A program made the translations under genes and the position numbers. From assembly GCA_029204225.1 (NCBI GenBank), contig CM055094.1, positions 63,254,442-63,318,441 on the forward strand: DNA of 64,000 nt, given 5' to 3'. The notes beneath the pieces were generated by a model that made no database searches, was not told the DNA's origin, and saw only the letters and a list, made by a program, of their open reading frames with translations. This document shows positions 23,461 through 36,687 of the stretch, piece by piece. Numbering within the stretch: the stretch's first letter is position 1; each line of letters begins with the position of its first letter. This stretch comes from Diphasiastrum complanatum. Its lineage: Eukaryota; Streptophyta; Lycopodiopsida; Lycopodiales; Lycopodiaceae.

Positions 23461-23840
23461 GGCTCTGATACCAGTGTAAGAGACCTAGACACCCTAGCAG
23501 GGCAAACATTAACTGATCCACCCAGCTTTGCCAACTCCCTATATGGAGTAAGCCCCTCCTAGCCCAATGTGAGGACTGGTAGCATACATGCTGCCAAGTG
23601 TCGGCCTCGTGGCTTTGAGGTGGCCCTCCTGCTGATAGAGTCCCTAAGCTATGTTAGGCCCTCTATGCCTGTGGTACGTCCCATGGGTCTCTGGCCCTCT
23701 GTAAGCCCGTACCGGTGCACACTACTCACACTGTCATGCCCTGGTGGGCATGTGCGCACACGCCCCTGACTATGGTATCTAATCTCCAGTGTTCTTTAGG
23801 GTTCGGATCTGGCTACAGGAGGCTCATAACGGCACCCCAA
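23461..23840 (-). repeat. Primer-binding site (23,461-23,473) and 5' LTR of the gypsy remnant
   Basis: GGCTCTGATACCA is the inverted tRNA-iMet primer-binding site. One base on, TGTAAGAGACC at 23,475 gives a CA-ended LTR on the minus strand. The LTR can be at most ~370 bp because hAT copy 2 homology begins by 23,846. Leader sequence (23,110-23,460) separates it from gag. Confidence 0.7.
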
Positions 23841-26092
23841 TATTGTGTGAACCCCATGCGCACATTGTGTCGATCTTCTCATCCATGACATGGTCGCACT
23901 TCCATGGGTTTGTGAGGTACAATTTTCTTCACTTTGTAAAGCCTTCTACACCTATTAGTTGTTCTCTGCCCTAACCTCTTTAAGCTTTTAACGAATTTTT
24001 GTCCAATGTTTTTCTTGCAGCTCACTTCTCAGATCATGCACATGGTCAACTTCGTCACCAAGAAGAAGCCCATGTTGGCATTGTTTCGTATCTTCTCACG
24101 ACTGGACCTAAAGAAGCCAGCACCCACTCGCTTTGCCTACTTTTTCCTAGTTCTCGAGTGACTATGCACTGTACGAAGTCATTTGCGGAGGATGGCATCT
24201 ACTGAGGGATCTGTTGAGTTCAGAGGTCACACAACAGAGGCAGTGCATTTCCAGACCACAGTGTTTGGAGAGGAGTTCTGGACACAGTCGGGTGAGCTTG
24301 TAGAGGCTCTTTGACCTATTGTCCATGTGTTGTGCCTAGTAGACCGAGAGGGGTGCACTCTTGGTCTATATACGAGTTCATGGACCATCGATGAGGCGCT
24401 TCACAGATCAGATTTGCACGATGACGGGTATTACTCCTCCCACTTTCATTTTCACTTTACTTTCGTGCTTTCAAAGATGACTAATCATTTGCAATGTGAC
24501 TTGAGCAGGAAGGACGAGCTCCTTAGTGTTTGGGAGACGAGGTGGGACTTCTTCCAAACACCCATCCATGCAGTAGCCCACATGCTGCACCCTTGTGGCA
24601 GTCTACCAGACATCCAGGCAACATGGAGCTCCACCGAGGATGGGTGGAGTACACTAAGCATGTATGGCCCGGTGCATGTATTGCAAATATTGTGACCAGT
24701 CTACTTGTTTACATAAGCCTATCCATTAGTCTGTGGCTTGACACATGTTCTGTTTCTTTTGCCAACAGGCCCAACTCTGAGGAACATAGAGCGTGATATG
24801 GTAAAGTTTGAGCGGGGCATGTGGCCTTTTGATCGAGAGCAGTATTAGTTGAGAGATGATCAGTTGGTGCTTGTGACATGCTGGAGCTTTCATGGCCGCA
24901 GTACTCCTGACCTTCAGCGATTGGCATAGAGAGTCCTCTCACAGGATTGTTCAGCTTTGGCCTGTGAGCCGAACTAGAGCGTACGGGCCAGCCTTCACAC
25001 GAAGAGGAGAAACAGACTCTCCATTGAGCAGTGCAGGTGATTAGTGTTCGTGGACACCAACAGACGCATGCTGAGACACACACGCACATAGGGTGACCGC
25101 TTGATCAAGGTGAGTTAGTTAGTGACTTGGTATTGCCTGATGTACTTGCGTTTCAAGAATACTTATCTAACAAATGGATAAGCTTGTTAGCCACGCCTGC
25201 TTGTTTTTGTAGGTGAACCCTGATTCCTGCATGGTACAAACGACGACTGCTACTCCTCGGGTATCACCCACGAAGGAGGAGCTCAAGGATGAGATCTATC
25301 GTGATCTGCACAGGCAGGCATATGCAGAGACATGGTTTGCACGATGCCAAGAGAAGCTCGACACCAAGAGAGAGGTGAGGGAGATGATGAGCTGTGGGGG
25401 GGTGGAGAGGTGCTTGGGCCTGGTTACGAGGAGTGGATGGAGGAGGGGGATACAAAGACAGAGGATGAGGGTGAGCGTGAGAGGGGGGTGGACATATAAC
25501 AATAACTCAAAGACCCCAATTTTGAGAAGAAACATGAGAAGCCAGCCATTCTTGCACCTAGTTGTAGAGGGCGACCTAGATATTCCAGGGGGGAGTGGGT
25601 TGGGGGTGTTGTTTGTGGAGAAGACAGGAGTATCATAGGCAGTTGAAGGCCAAGTCGACCTTGAGTTTATAGGGCCGTCCTAGGGTACGAGATCACAGTT
25701 GAGAGGGCGACCTAGAGGGAGCAGCAGAGGAAGAGCAGTTGGAGCCAGCCAGGGGGTTAGGAGGGAGAGAGAGAGAGGGAGAGGGAGAGGTAGGGGACTG
25801 GGTGGAGGCAAAGGCGGAGGCAGAGGCTCACCACGACACATGACACCTTGAACGTCATCTGCAGACTCCCTATTTGGCAGTTCCGAAGACTCTGATGACT
25901 CTGACTTTGAGTTAGAGGACGAGTGTTAGTGTACAGTGTTTATGAGACATATTGTTTATCAAACATCCTTGTACTTTTTTACAGCCTTGAGCTCAACATT
26001 GTATATTGTCATGTTTTTACACACTATCTTGTTGGTTTGTATTTCGGTATGGTTTTTTTTTGCATGGTTTACTTTGATATGGTAATTATCAC

Positions 26093-26096
<4 letters not shown>

Positions 26097-26157
<61 letters not shown>
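26097..26157. repeat. (GA)n microsatellite in hAT copy 2
   Basis: About 30 GA units, at the position equivalent to the tract in copy 1 (after GATATGGT...ATTATCACATT). Confidence 0.95.
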
Positions 26158-26161
<4 letters not shown>

Positions 26162-26345
26162 AGCTTTGTTAATGTCTTTTCCATGCCAAAAGGCGTGTAC
26201 GATGAACAAGTACATCAAATAAAGTGGAACCAAGACGGAGCAATGCCGTCAAACAAAAGTTTTACTTAATGGTTGTTGAGATATTAATAGGAACGTAACT
26301 GATCTACACGAATGACGGAGATCATAAAGGCTGGAGGTCTTTAGG

Positions 26346-26347
<2 letters not shown>

Positions 26348-26414
<67 letters not shown>
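26348..26414. repeat. Second (GA)n microsatellite near the end of hAT copy 2
   Basis: About 33 GA units. The sequence just after it (GATTCAATATGGTTTCAATG) matches the sequence just beyond the tract of copy 1 (inverted, near 18,000). The 190 bp between the two tracts is absent from copy 1. Confidence 0.95.
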
Positions 26415-26417
<3 letters not shown>

Positions 26418-27471
26418 CAATATGGTTTCAATGGTTTGCTATGCTTCATAACCATTGTCAAGTTTGATGTCACATCCCCTCTTAATAATGCCTTTTAATC
26501 CACTAACATTGAGGCTTCAATGAACAATAGAAGAATCACATAATAATAATTGCTTTGTAAATGATGTTGAAGAAATTTTAAATACCCAGGTTAAAACTTT
26601 GACTTAAGACTTTCAGAGCCCCTGCATTTTCTCTCGGGTTGTATTTTTGGAGTATCAAGGAATGTTTGAGTGTTAGATCTAATGTATCTTATTACTACCA
26701 TGCACCCTTACGTTGCTTTTGAATCTTACCTAAAAGATTTAACTTGCTTTGGAACACTTTTGAGGGTTATTGCTAGATATGGTTATGAACTTTTCTACTC
26801 CCAATGGTCTAAGGCTTAAGATAGCTTGTTATATAGGTCTTAAGTTGATAGCTACAATTGGATACTTTCAAATTGTTCCACAATGTTGGAACATTATAAT
26901 TCTAAGAACTTTGTTTTTGTGAATTCATGCCAAGTTTCAGAACCCATTTTTAATAAAATGATGTGTGGCATGCCTTTGTAGTTTTACATATTGGACGTAG
27001 TTTTAACTGAAAGTAGATTGCTCTTCTTGAAGTTGATTACTGTTGGAAAATCATTTAGTGACATTGGAAGGCATGCCTTGGGCCCCTTAATTAGCACACT
27101 TTGATTTTTTTTTTCCTTAGAAAGGCGAATTTGTACATATTTATCATGTTTTGAGTTTGTTCTTGCTGACATGCGGCCTAGAACAATGAGCTGACTCGTG
27201 TATAATTTCTAAGTTCTTTTTCTTTGTGACTGTTATTGCTAGAGTGAGCTTGCCGAGTTACCATGGACTCATCTTGTGAGTGATGCTATTTGTACTTTTG
27301 CAAGCTCAATATGTGGTGCTTGGTATGGTTTATGTTCCTATTACCTTTTAAAAGTAGCTTAGTCATTCTTGCTTTGGGGTCCCTTGAGTAACATCTTTGT
27401 GTTCATGATGATTGGAAATGTTAAACTAGTGACTTCCTTTGTTAATAGGCTGTCTTAATTGCTGAAAACGG
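26415..27471 (+). other. Intron 1 (last part) of the pseudogene copy
   Basis: Aligns with 51,946-53,012 of the intact gene from CCCCTCTTAATAATGCC onward with scattered indels. It ends in a polypyrimidine-poor acceptor region where the expected AG is GG (27,470-27,471). No other feature. Confidence 0.7.
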
Positions 27472-27530
27472 GTAAACAATGGGGAAGAATGAGTGGAATC
27501 ATATATGGTGTTTATACTGCAGCTACAATG
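27472..27530 (+). pseudogene. Exon 2 of the EXPERA-like pseudogene
   Basis: 59 bases encoding (G)KQWGRMSGIIYGVYTAATM, identical in protein to the intact copy. The donor GTGAGT is good; the acceptor is mutated. Confidence 0.85.
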
Positions 27531-27943
27531 GTGAGTATATTGAGATCTAATCGTTTGTTATCCAGTTTTCCTGCATGAAATGTTTCCAAAGGGGGTTTCA
27601 CTGTTCCGAAATGTTCAAGCAATGAGCGAGTTTTCAAGTGGCGATTGTTCGCCAACCCCAATTGTGACTGCGAATTGTGTTGCAGGGTTGCTCCAAATTT
27701 CACCCTTTCTCCACTTATGGGCACCTAGATGCACTAATGATTCGTGAATAGTGATTCACAAATCGTTGGTGGAAAATGTTTGCAAATTGATTTTTCCTTT
27801 TTTGGGATATTGCCGCACGAGATAGAACATTTGAAACTACAAACAAGGCCGAATTCACATCATGGAGATGTTGTAAAAGTAAACAAATAAATAAATTTTG
27901 CGATTTTTTAAAATTATTTTGAAAAACAATTCGCGATTACCAA

Positions 27944-28106
27944 ATTCACAGATTTCACAGATGATTTCATACTGTTCACAGATGATACAGATTTCACATG
28001 ATGTACAGATGATACAGATGATTTGACACAGAGGATTTCACAGATGGTTTCACAGAATTCACAGATTTCACAGATGATTTCACAGATTTCACAGAATTCA
28101 CAGATT
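27944..28106. repeat. Short tandem array of TTTCACAGAT-type units
   Basis: About fifteen variants of a 9-10-bp unit (TTTCACAGA, ATTCACAGA, GATACAGA) in intron 2 of the pseudogene copy. Not present at the matching place in the intact copy. Confidence 0.8.
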
Positions 28107-28185
28107 TTTTTGGCCTTCTTTTTGCATATTTTTGGGTTATTTTTTGGGGGGAAACAAAAAAAAAAATTAATTAATTAATCAGTAT

Positions 28186-28249
28186 GGTTCACCACGGTTC
28201 TGGGCAAAAAAATTTAAGAACTGTACGGTTCTCAGAACCGTGGTGAACC
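28186..28249. repeat. Perfect 17-bp inverted repeat with 30-nt loop
   Basis: GGTTCACCACGGTTCTG at 28,186-28,202 and its exact reverse complement at 28,233-28,249. A third partial arm (GTACGGTTCT) lies in the loop. The transcript could fold into a hairpin. Confidence 0.9.
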
Positions 28250-28850
28250 GCTAACGGTTCATTAATCCTATGTACTTTATATATATAGCATTTGTGGATT
28301 CCACATATGCAGACACGCTTATGCTTTCTGTATCTCTTTTTTAATTCTTTGGGTAACTTGCTACAATTACAGACATATAATTGGACATGGCACATGGACG
28401 ATTTTTTGGGCCTGCAAATTTTATTTTTAGCAATCATCATTGGGTATTTGGCCTCTTGCGGACCTAATATGGGCCCTTGAAGTCCATTGATGGGCTATAA
28501 GAAGTGACGTGACCTGAAGAAAAGGTTTCAGCTTTTGGCCTCTGGTAGGACCAATAAGATCATAATCAGGATTTCAAATTCTATAAATAAAGTTGGATCT
28601 TCATTTGAAAAAACTGAAGATTTAGAAGCTTAGAGTAGGTTAGATTTTAACAGAGTAGGAGTAGTTTTAGTCAAATATTAAGTTCCTCATCTGAGTGAAA
28701 CTTTAGATTCATCACTCTATTAAACATAATCTAAATCTATCCCTCCCCTGTCTCTCCTCTCTGACACTCACTCCATGAATGATAACACACTCTTTTTCTC
28801 ATCCTAAACCCTTTATCTAGTATCTATCATATTATCCCCCCCCCCACCCC

Positions 28851-28908
<58 letters not shown>
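28851..28908. repeat. Compound (CT)n(CA)n microsatellite
   Basis: About 11 CT units followed by about 18 CA units. It is in intron 2 of the pseudogene copy at the position equivalent to the pure (CT)n at 54,716 in the intact copy. Confidence 0.95.
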
Positions 28909-28913
<5 letters not shown>

Positions 28914-29403
28914 AAAAAAAGGCCCGAACAGGCACGAAGCCCATTTGGGGCCTTTTCAAACAGTGATTTGAACCACAGATTTGTGGTTCAAATTAAGCCA
29001 GTTCAAATTGCTGGTGATTCCAACCGATTTGAGATTCGAACATTAGAATCGTGAAATATTGATTTGGTGCCTCAAGAGCTATAAGATCTGTCTTTTAAGG
29101 GGTTAGATTTTTATTAAATCGCGTGTATGCTTTCACACGTATCTCCCACTAACTTTTTCAGGGTATGTTGATGACTCTTTCATTTCAAAGGTGTCCCAGC
29201 CACATGTGTGTGATCTTCTCACACAGCTCATGGATTCTTGAAGTCAAGTTTTGAGTTTAGACTCTTTGATTCTTATTGTAAATGTCAATAGTCTTAGGAA
29301 AAAAGCCTATTACAAACTGCTTATTTCAAGTATGTGAGTTATTTGTCTAACTCTTTTGGCTACTTATGTTTGTTGTTCTGAATCACTTGTGATTTTTTTG
29401 CAG

Positions 29404-29580
29404 GTTCCAATACTCTCTGAGATATACTATGCTCTTATTCCTGGAAAGAGCAAACTGTTTATGTTTTATATTCCTTACCTAGTGATCCCTATATTTGTGA
29501 TTATCCGTCTGCTCCCACTGGAAAATCCTTTCAGTGAATCATTTCCTTTCCGAAAAAGAAGGATCTTCAAGCTACAGTAA
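29404..29580 (+). pseudogene. Exon 3 of the EXPERA-like pseudogene
   Basis: TTGCAG acceptor, then 58 codons and TAA. Starts VPILSEIYYALIPGKSKLFM and ends FRKRRIFKLQ. Differs from the intact copy at a few residues (FMFYI for YICYV, LEN for LTN, SES for SEP). Includes the last membrane segment. Confidence 0.88.
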
Positions 29581-30834
29581 AAACCTCATTGCATGCACTT
29601 TTTGGATGTTGCCATTTCCTTTTGGTGGGCAAGGCATGGTTATTAGTGTCCCCCTTTCCTTTGTGATTTGGCGTATTTTTATCTGCAGCCAGTTTCTAAG
29701 TTGAACTTAGAGACTGGCTGCCAGATAAAAATAGGCTCTAATGCTCCGTAGTTAGAGACTCTAACTACTGAGCATTAATATATGCCATGCTTTAAGAAGG
29801 AATAGCTGGTGAGCTGTGTGTAGTGTTCTCGATTCAATATGTGGAATAATACTCGGTGCCTTAATGTCTCTTTTTATTTATGACATTCCAAGGCTGCATA
29901 CTAATAGAGAACCTTTCCCTACCACATTCACATTCTAAATTACCTTCCTAACCTGTACTGTGAAAGATTAACATTTCACATTTCCATGCATCAATGAATA
30001 ATGTAGTGACATGCAAAACTTTTAATAAATGCACAACTGCAACCCTCTTATATGACTCTTGACATGATTTACATATATACAGCGACACTCGAATGCACCT
30101 TGGTTAATTTGCATTATGTGTTTGAGCTAAGCAGCTATTTTTTAACTACAAGTCTGCAAGGTAGTAAAGGTTATTGGCCATCCATATATGGTGCATTCTT
30201 GGTCCTGGCTACTTTGACATTAAACCTTATGCACTTGGGTACCTATTTGCCATGACATTGTATTTGGACATATATTACTGGATCTCTCGGCAATATCTGT
30301 TCTACTACTTGTGCCATCAATGACCTAGCCCTAACTCGTGGCACCAGTTTTGAAGTTCCTTTTTACAGTAACAAATAATGAGAAGTTTTTGAGACTTATC
30401 CCTATCTCATTGTTATCTGTGGAAGGTTTGGAGCTTTTCCATTATAAACCTAGCCAAAAAGGGAAAAGTCTTGCTTTACACTACAAAATGTTTTATTCCT
30501 TATACTAGTAAATCACCTTATTCTTAACACGGGGATGATTCAACAACACCTTTGTGAATTAGAGTTTTGTGCATTAAGTTATTGTTGTTCTCTTGTATGT
30601 CGTCACATCAAAGTTTAAATATATCCGAATTGCAAAACATTCTATCTTGTTACTATAAAATAATTTGTTCTACACATAGAATCCCTTGGTACCGCCCTCA
30701 GATCCGCGGTACTAGGGTGGCACCATTTTTTTAATATTTTTTATTATTATAAATTGCTTTTTTAAAATGTAAAATAGGCCCAAAAAATGAATAAAAAAAA
30801 GGTCTAGGGTGCAAAAGAAGGGGGACTGTACAGG
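29581..30834. other. 3' flank of the pseudogene copy
   Basis: Aligns with 55,734-56,420 of the intact copy until about 30,450, including TTAATAAATGCACAACTGCAA at the possible poly(A) signal. A 56-bp near-inverted repeat of CTGGCTGCCAGATAAAAATA with TATTTTTATCTGCAGCCAG lies at 29,672-29,735. From ~30,680 a different repeat begins (GGTACCGCCCTCAGATCC). No gene. Confidence 0.5.
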
Positions 30835-31092
30835 GGGCACTATGGGAGAGCAGACCTTGGGGCCAATGGAAGTGCAGCATGTGGGGGAGCAACAAATGGA
30901 GGCAAGTACAACGTCACATGGGCACTGTGGGGGAGCAGACCGTGGGGCCAATGGGAGTGCAGCACGTGGGGGAGCAACACATGGGGGCAGGTACAACCTC
31001 ACATGGGCACTGTGCGGGAGCAGACCATGGGGCCAATGGGAGTGCAACACATGGGGGAGCAATACACAGGGGCAGGTACAGTGGCACATGGA
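30835..31092. repeat. 85-bp tandem repeat, three copies
   Basis: The phrase GAGCAGACC..GGGGCCAATGG recurs at 30,848, 30,933 and 31,018, a period of exactly 85 bp. Each unit also contains a TGGGGGAGCAA..CA phrase and a CACATGGGCACTGTG phrase. Copies are close but not identical. The period is not a multiple of three. Confidence 0.9.
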
Positions 31093-31307
31093 GGGATCAT
31101 CAACAACTGCACATGGGCAAACAGGTTGTGGTGTTAAATAGGCACTCACAATGCCATTGTGAGAGGCATTGTGATGCATTTTCAGAGGTTGTGAGGGAGC
31201 AAGTGAGAGCCAGTGAGAGGCTGTGAGAGCCAGTTTGAGAACCGGGGTGCCGTGAGAGAAAGTCAATTGAGATGGCGAGGGCGAAGTGAGGAGAAAGCTC
31301 GAAGAAA

Positions 31308-31577
31308 ATGTCCGAAGGCACAACGAAAGGCATCGGAAGCAAGAGACAGACATTGCAGAGATGCTGCGACAAGCTAGGCAAAGAGATCCGGAGCCGGATC
31401 CCCCCCCCCACGGCTGTCGAGGTGGATTTGGATGAGCAGATTGGAATGAACTTCACACGACGACAGCTCATCATGGTCAGGGAAAGGGCGGCCATCCGTC
31501 GGGTTAACCAGGAAGCAGAGCGAGAGCGACAGAACAATGCACCTGACCAGGGCGAGGAGTCAGTGGAGGATTCGTAG
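31308..31577 (+). CDS. Unrecognised 89-codon open frame
   Basis: Encodes a charged, Arg/Glu-rich peptide (ITRRQLIM-like centre, RERAAIRRVNQEAERERQNN, acidic end EESVEDS). It lies between the 85-bp repeat and the hAT remnant on the opposite strand. It has no partner I recognise. It may be an exon of another transposon or chance. Confidence 0.2.
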   Translation: MSEGTTKGIGSKRQTLQRCCDKLGKEIRSRIPPPTAVEVDLDEQIGMNFTRRQLIMVRERAAIRRVNQEAERERQNNAPDQGEESVEDS

Positions 31578-31589
31578 GAATGCTTAGAA

Positions 31590-34099
<2,510 letters not shown>

Positions 34100-34120
<21 letters not shown>

Positions 34121-36047
34121 TCTGGATTTGGTCCTCGACGTTGATGGGCCTTTTGAATAGAGGTCTTGTCCTTGATGAGGATGGACCCACTTGTACTACC
34201 AGTATGGTTGGTGGTTGATCTGCTATATCTGGAGCTCCCCCCTGGTCCATGCTCAAATCAATCCCTGTATCCATTGGTACAGCTTCTTGGTGCGGGGGGG
34301 AGAATTGCGGCATGACGGGGACGAGAATTTGTGGTCCGGCTTCCAACACTTGAACGGCTGCTTCTTCATAGGCGGTGATGGTCTCTTTTGCCTTGGCCAA
34401 CTCGGTTAAAGCTGCTCCTTTGAACCTATCAAAGCGGCCTTGGAAACCCTGAAGGGCCACTTTGTATGTCTCCACTTTTTTGAATAAACATGCAATCTTC
34501 GTCGGTGTGACCGGATGATCGGGTATTTGCGTTTGCAGATAGACATCACGCTCAAGGGTGGTCGCATCCAATTCAGCTTGAAGTCGTGTGCGATCTTGTT
34601 CAGCCATCTGTAATTGCCCCTTCAGTAGCTGCACCTGTTGCTTGGCATCTTGCACTGCCTGATCTACCTGATCATGTGCGGTTGTTAGGGCGTTTTGTAG
34701 GGAGCTGATGTAATTTTCCAAGCGATCAGCTTGTTGCTGGGCCAACTTCTTTTCGCTTTCAGTCTTATCTTCATGTTGTTTGGCTATCTTCAATTCTCGA
34801 TCCAGCTGGACAATTTTCTGGCTGATCAGAGTGTTTTCAGACCCCAGATCAGAGATTGTCTGCTCCATTTCCTTCTTCTTATCCAGCATAGACTTAATCA
34901 TTTGTCCAGGGCTTGAAACCAACCCTAGAGCATCACCAGAATCGATGGTCGTGGTGGTGACAGCAGTAGGAGGACCTGATGGTACTGTCCTTGGTTGGCA
35001 TGGAATAGGTGTCACGGTCTCTTCTTCTTTAAAAATATCTTCCTCTTCAAACCCTTCAGGCATTGTGGCGTCGAACTATTTTGGTGATTTTACAACTGTG
35101 TCGACCCGAAGTGTGGCTGGGCTACCTTGTGTGTGAGGTTGTTGGCTGGCATCTTCGACACCAACAGTAGATTCATGGATATGTCCGAATCCTCTTCTAG
35201 GGGATTGGGGTTCAAAGGGCGTTGGGCTCTAGGGCATTACAAAGATTTCGGTGGTCCCAAGGGGGTCGGAATCATTGAACATATCCATAAAGAACTGTGT
35301 GTTGGGTGAGGTGGCTTCGGTGTGCGGGGGTGAGGCGGCTTGGGTAGCTGTGATGGGAATGGTAGGCCCAATGGTCACAGACTATCCTTGTATGGGAGCA
35401 GAGGCGAGGGAAGCATCAAAGGCTAGGGGGATGGGAAGTTCAGTGCGAACAGCAGCAGGGGGTGGAAGTGCAGTTGTCGAAGCATGCCTAGTGCGACGTC
35501 GTGACGCGGAAGGCGAGTCAGTAACTACGATCTCGCTGCGTGGACGATGACGACTATGAGAGCTTGAGGCCTGATGGGATGATTCTGCCGGTGCTTCTTC
35601 GTAGACCGAAAGCACAGAATTCAGGTGGAAGCCATGGATTCTGTTTTCTAAGTGAGAAGCGGCTAAAAGGGACAATATAGAGCCAGCAGCCAATTGCTGC
35701 TTAGTATTGGCCTTAATAGCTCGTTTGAACTCACCAGAAACAGTCTTGAACCAATTATATGGTTCAAGAGGGGCTTTGGCCAACTTAGTGTGGGATTCCA
35801 CTATCCTGTGAAGGACTTGAGATGTGATGCGATCTTTCCTGAGGTTGCCAACCATCAGGAAATTATTCAATAGCTGGACAACTGCGTGGATGGAAGGCTC
35901 AGTGATGGCTTCCAAAAGGTAGCCATCATTGGTCCAATACAGATCGTTGGTGAGGTCAATGGCTTGTTTGGCGTGCTTGTGATTGGGTGAGGCCTGCGTA
36001 CCAGATGATATTCCTAGGGCTGCAAGGGCGGCCTCAGTGACGCGCAT
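34100..36047 (-). pseudogene. Extra ORF downstream of integrase: unknown N-domain plus long coiled coil
   Basis: One reading frame runs from the ATG at 36,047 to about 34,100, interrupted by only three in-frame stops, all TAG (35,382-35,384, about 35,233 and about 35,076). The first ~150 residues are helical-looking and unrecognised (TEPSIHAVVQLLNNFLMVGN, FKTVSGEFKRAIKANTKQQL). A Ser/Arg-rich linker follows (SSHSRHRPRSE, SRRRTRHAS). After an acidic stretch (EGFEEEDIFKEEE) comes a ~130-residue heptad-rich coiled coil (MLDKKKEMEQTISDLGSEN to RLQAELDATTLERDVY). No signal peptide or membrane segment is seen. Same strand as pol, with a leader-like motif cluster in front. The C-terminal residues run into hAT sequence. 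Function unknown. Confidence 0.7.
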
Positions 36048-36107
36048 CTTGTGTGTGGCTCCCTAGAAAGTGATATAGAATTTGGATTTCTCTTCCTAGG
36101 CTATAAA

Positions 36108-36460
36108 AATCTCGGCGAAGGTTTTTTTTTAGGGATCTGAACCTATCGCGAATGTTTTCCAAAGCTGGCGAAGGATGAACCTTCGCCCAGGAGGGTCCTT
36201 TGCCTAGGTACTGTCATAAATGCATTTTTTCACAATCTGAACCTATGGACAACCTAATTTTGACATGTTAAGATCATCTAGCAGGTCGGCGAAGGTTCAT
36301 AATGAGGTTATGATGCTCGGCGAAGGTTCCCAAAATGGCATAGCGCTGAACATTCATCTGACTCAAAAATTGGATTTTCTCTTGTCAGAAACCTTCGCCC
36401 ACCTCAATTTAGATAAATCAAAGGTGGATGTACAGTCTGAGATCTCAACGAAGGTTTCTG
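36108..36460. repeat. Cluster of GGCGAAGGT motifs between integrase and the extra ORF
   Basis: About seven copies in both orientations: GGCGAAGG near 36,114, 36,167, 36,288 and 36,319; CCTTCGCC at 36,180 and 36,392; a variant AACGAAGG at 36,447. Spacing is irregular (10-115 bp). Confidence 0.75.
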
Positions 36461-36687
36461 GTACTGTATTAGGCCAAATCTGTCCAAATCAGTGATTTTT
36501 TAAGTCATTGTCCATAAAAAATACTGTGCTTCCTTTTCCTTATGCTGATGACTTCCTGACTTTGCTCATCAGTCTTTCCTTATTTTTTGCTTTTTTTTTT
36601 TTTAACTATCTTTTTCAAAAAACTCAGCAAATTAAATACCGAAAACAAAAAATTGAAAAACAAATAAAATTAAAAAATATGTTGAGA

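Larger units (their letters stand above)
23846..26414 (+). mobile_element. hAT-superfamily transposon (DUF659 type), copy 2, opposite orientation
   Basis: Matches hAT copy 1 block by block but on the + strand: exon from 24,021 after an intact TTGCAG acceptor (LTTGPKEASTHS and alternative frames of the LKKPAPTRFAY block), the IYEFMDHR-like segment near 24,350, WETRWDFFQTPIHAVAHMLH near 24,540, GWSTLSMYGPVH, a dimerisation exon near 24,940-25,080 with stops in it (ACEPN-stop-SVRASLHT), and the C-terminal exon from 25,213 (NPDSCMVQTTTATP). It is cut on the left where the gypsy LTR lies, so DUF659 is lost. Stops and frameshifts make it dead. It keeps four residues (MLHP) that copy 1 lacks. Confidence 0.82.
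16369..29580 (+). pseudogene. EXPERA / TMEM97-like gene, duplicated copy, pseudogene
   Basis: A second copy of the intact gene at 46,682-55,733. Exon 1 keeps only MAAAAASLPISKRP before an internal deletion of about 570 bp joins it to intron sequence and a stop (TGATGA at 16,430). The lost part encodes the first two membrane segments and the ligand-site acidic residues. Exon 2 (27,472-27,530) is intact as coding sequence, but its acceptor reads GG where the intact copy has AG. Exon 3 (29,404-29,580) is open and ends at TAA. Intron 1 carries two hAT transposons and a gypsy remnant. A working full-length product is not possible. The last exon remains well conserved, so the break may be fairly recent. 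Confidence 0.88.

Noticed and set aside
27944-28106. CRISPR-like array
   Set aside because: Units are only 9-10 bp, contiguous and in a plant intron; there are no spacers.
30712-31353. 213-codon minus-strand frame across the 85-bp tandem repeats
   Set aside because: Open because of GC-rich repeat composition; each repeat is read in a different frame, so no protein repeat is conserved.
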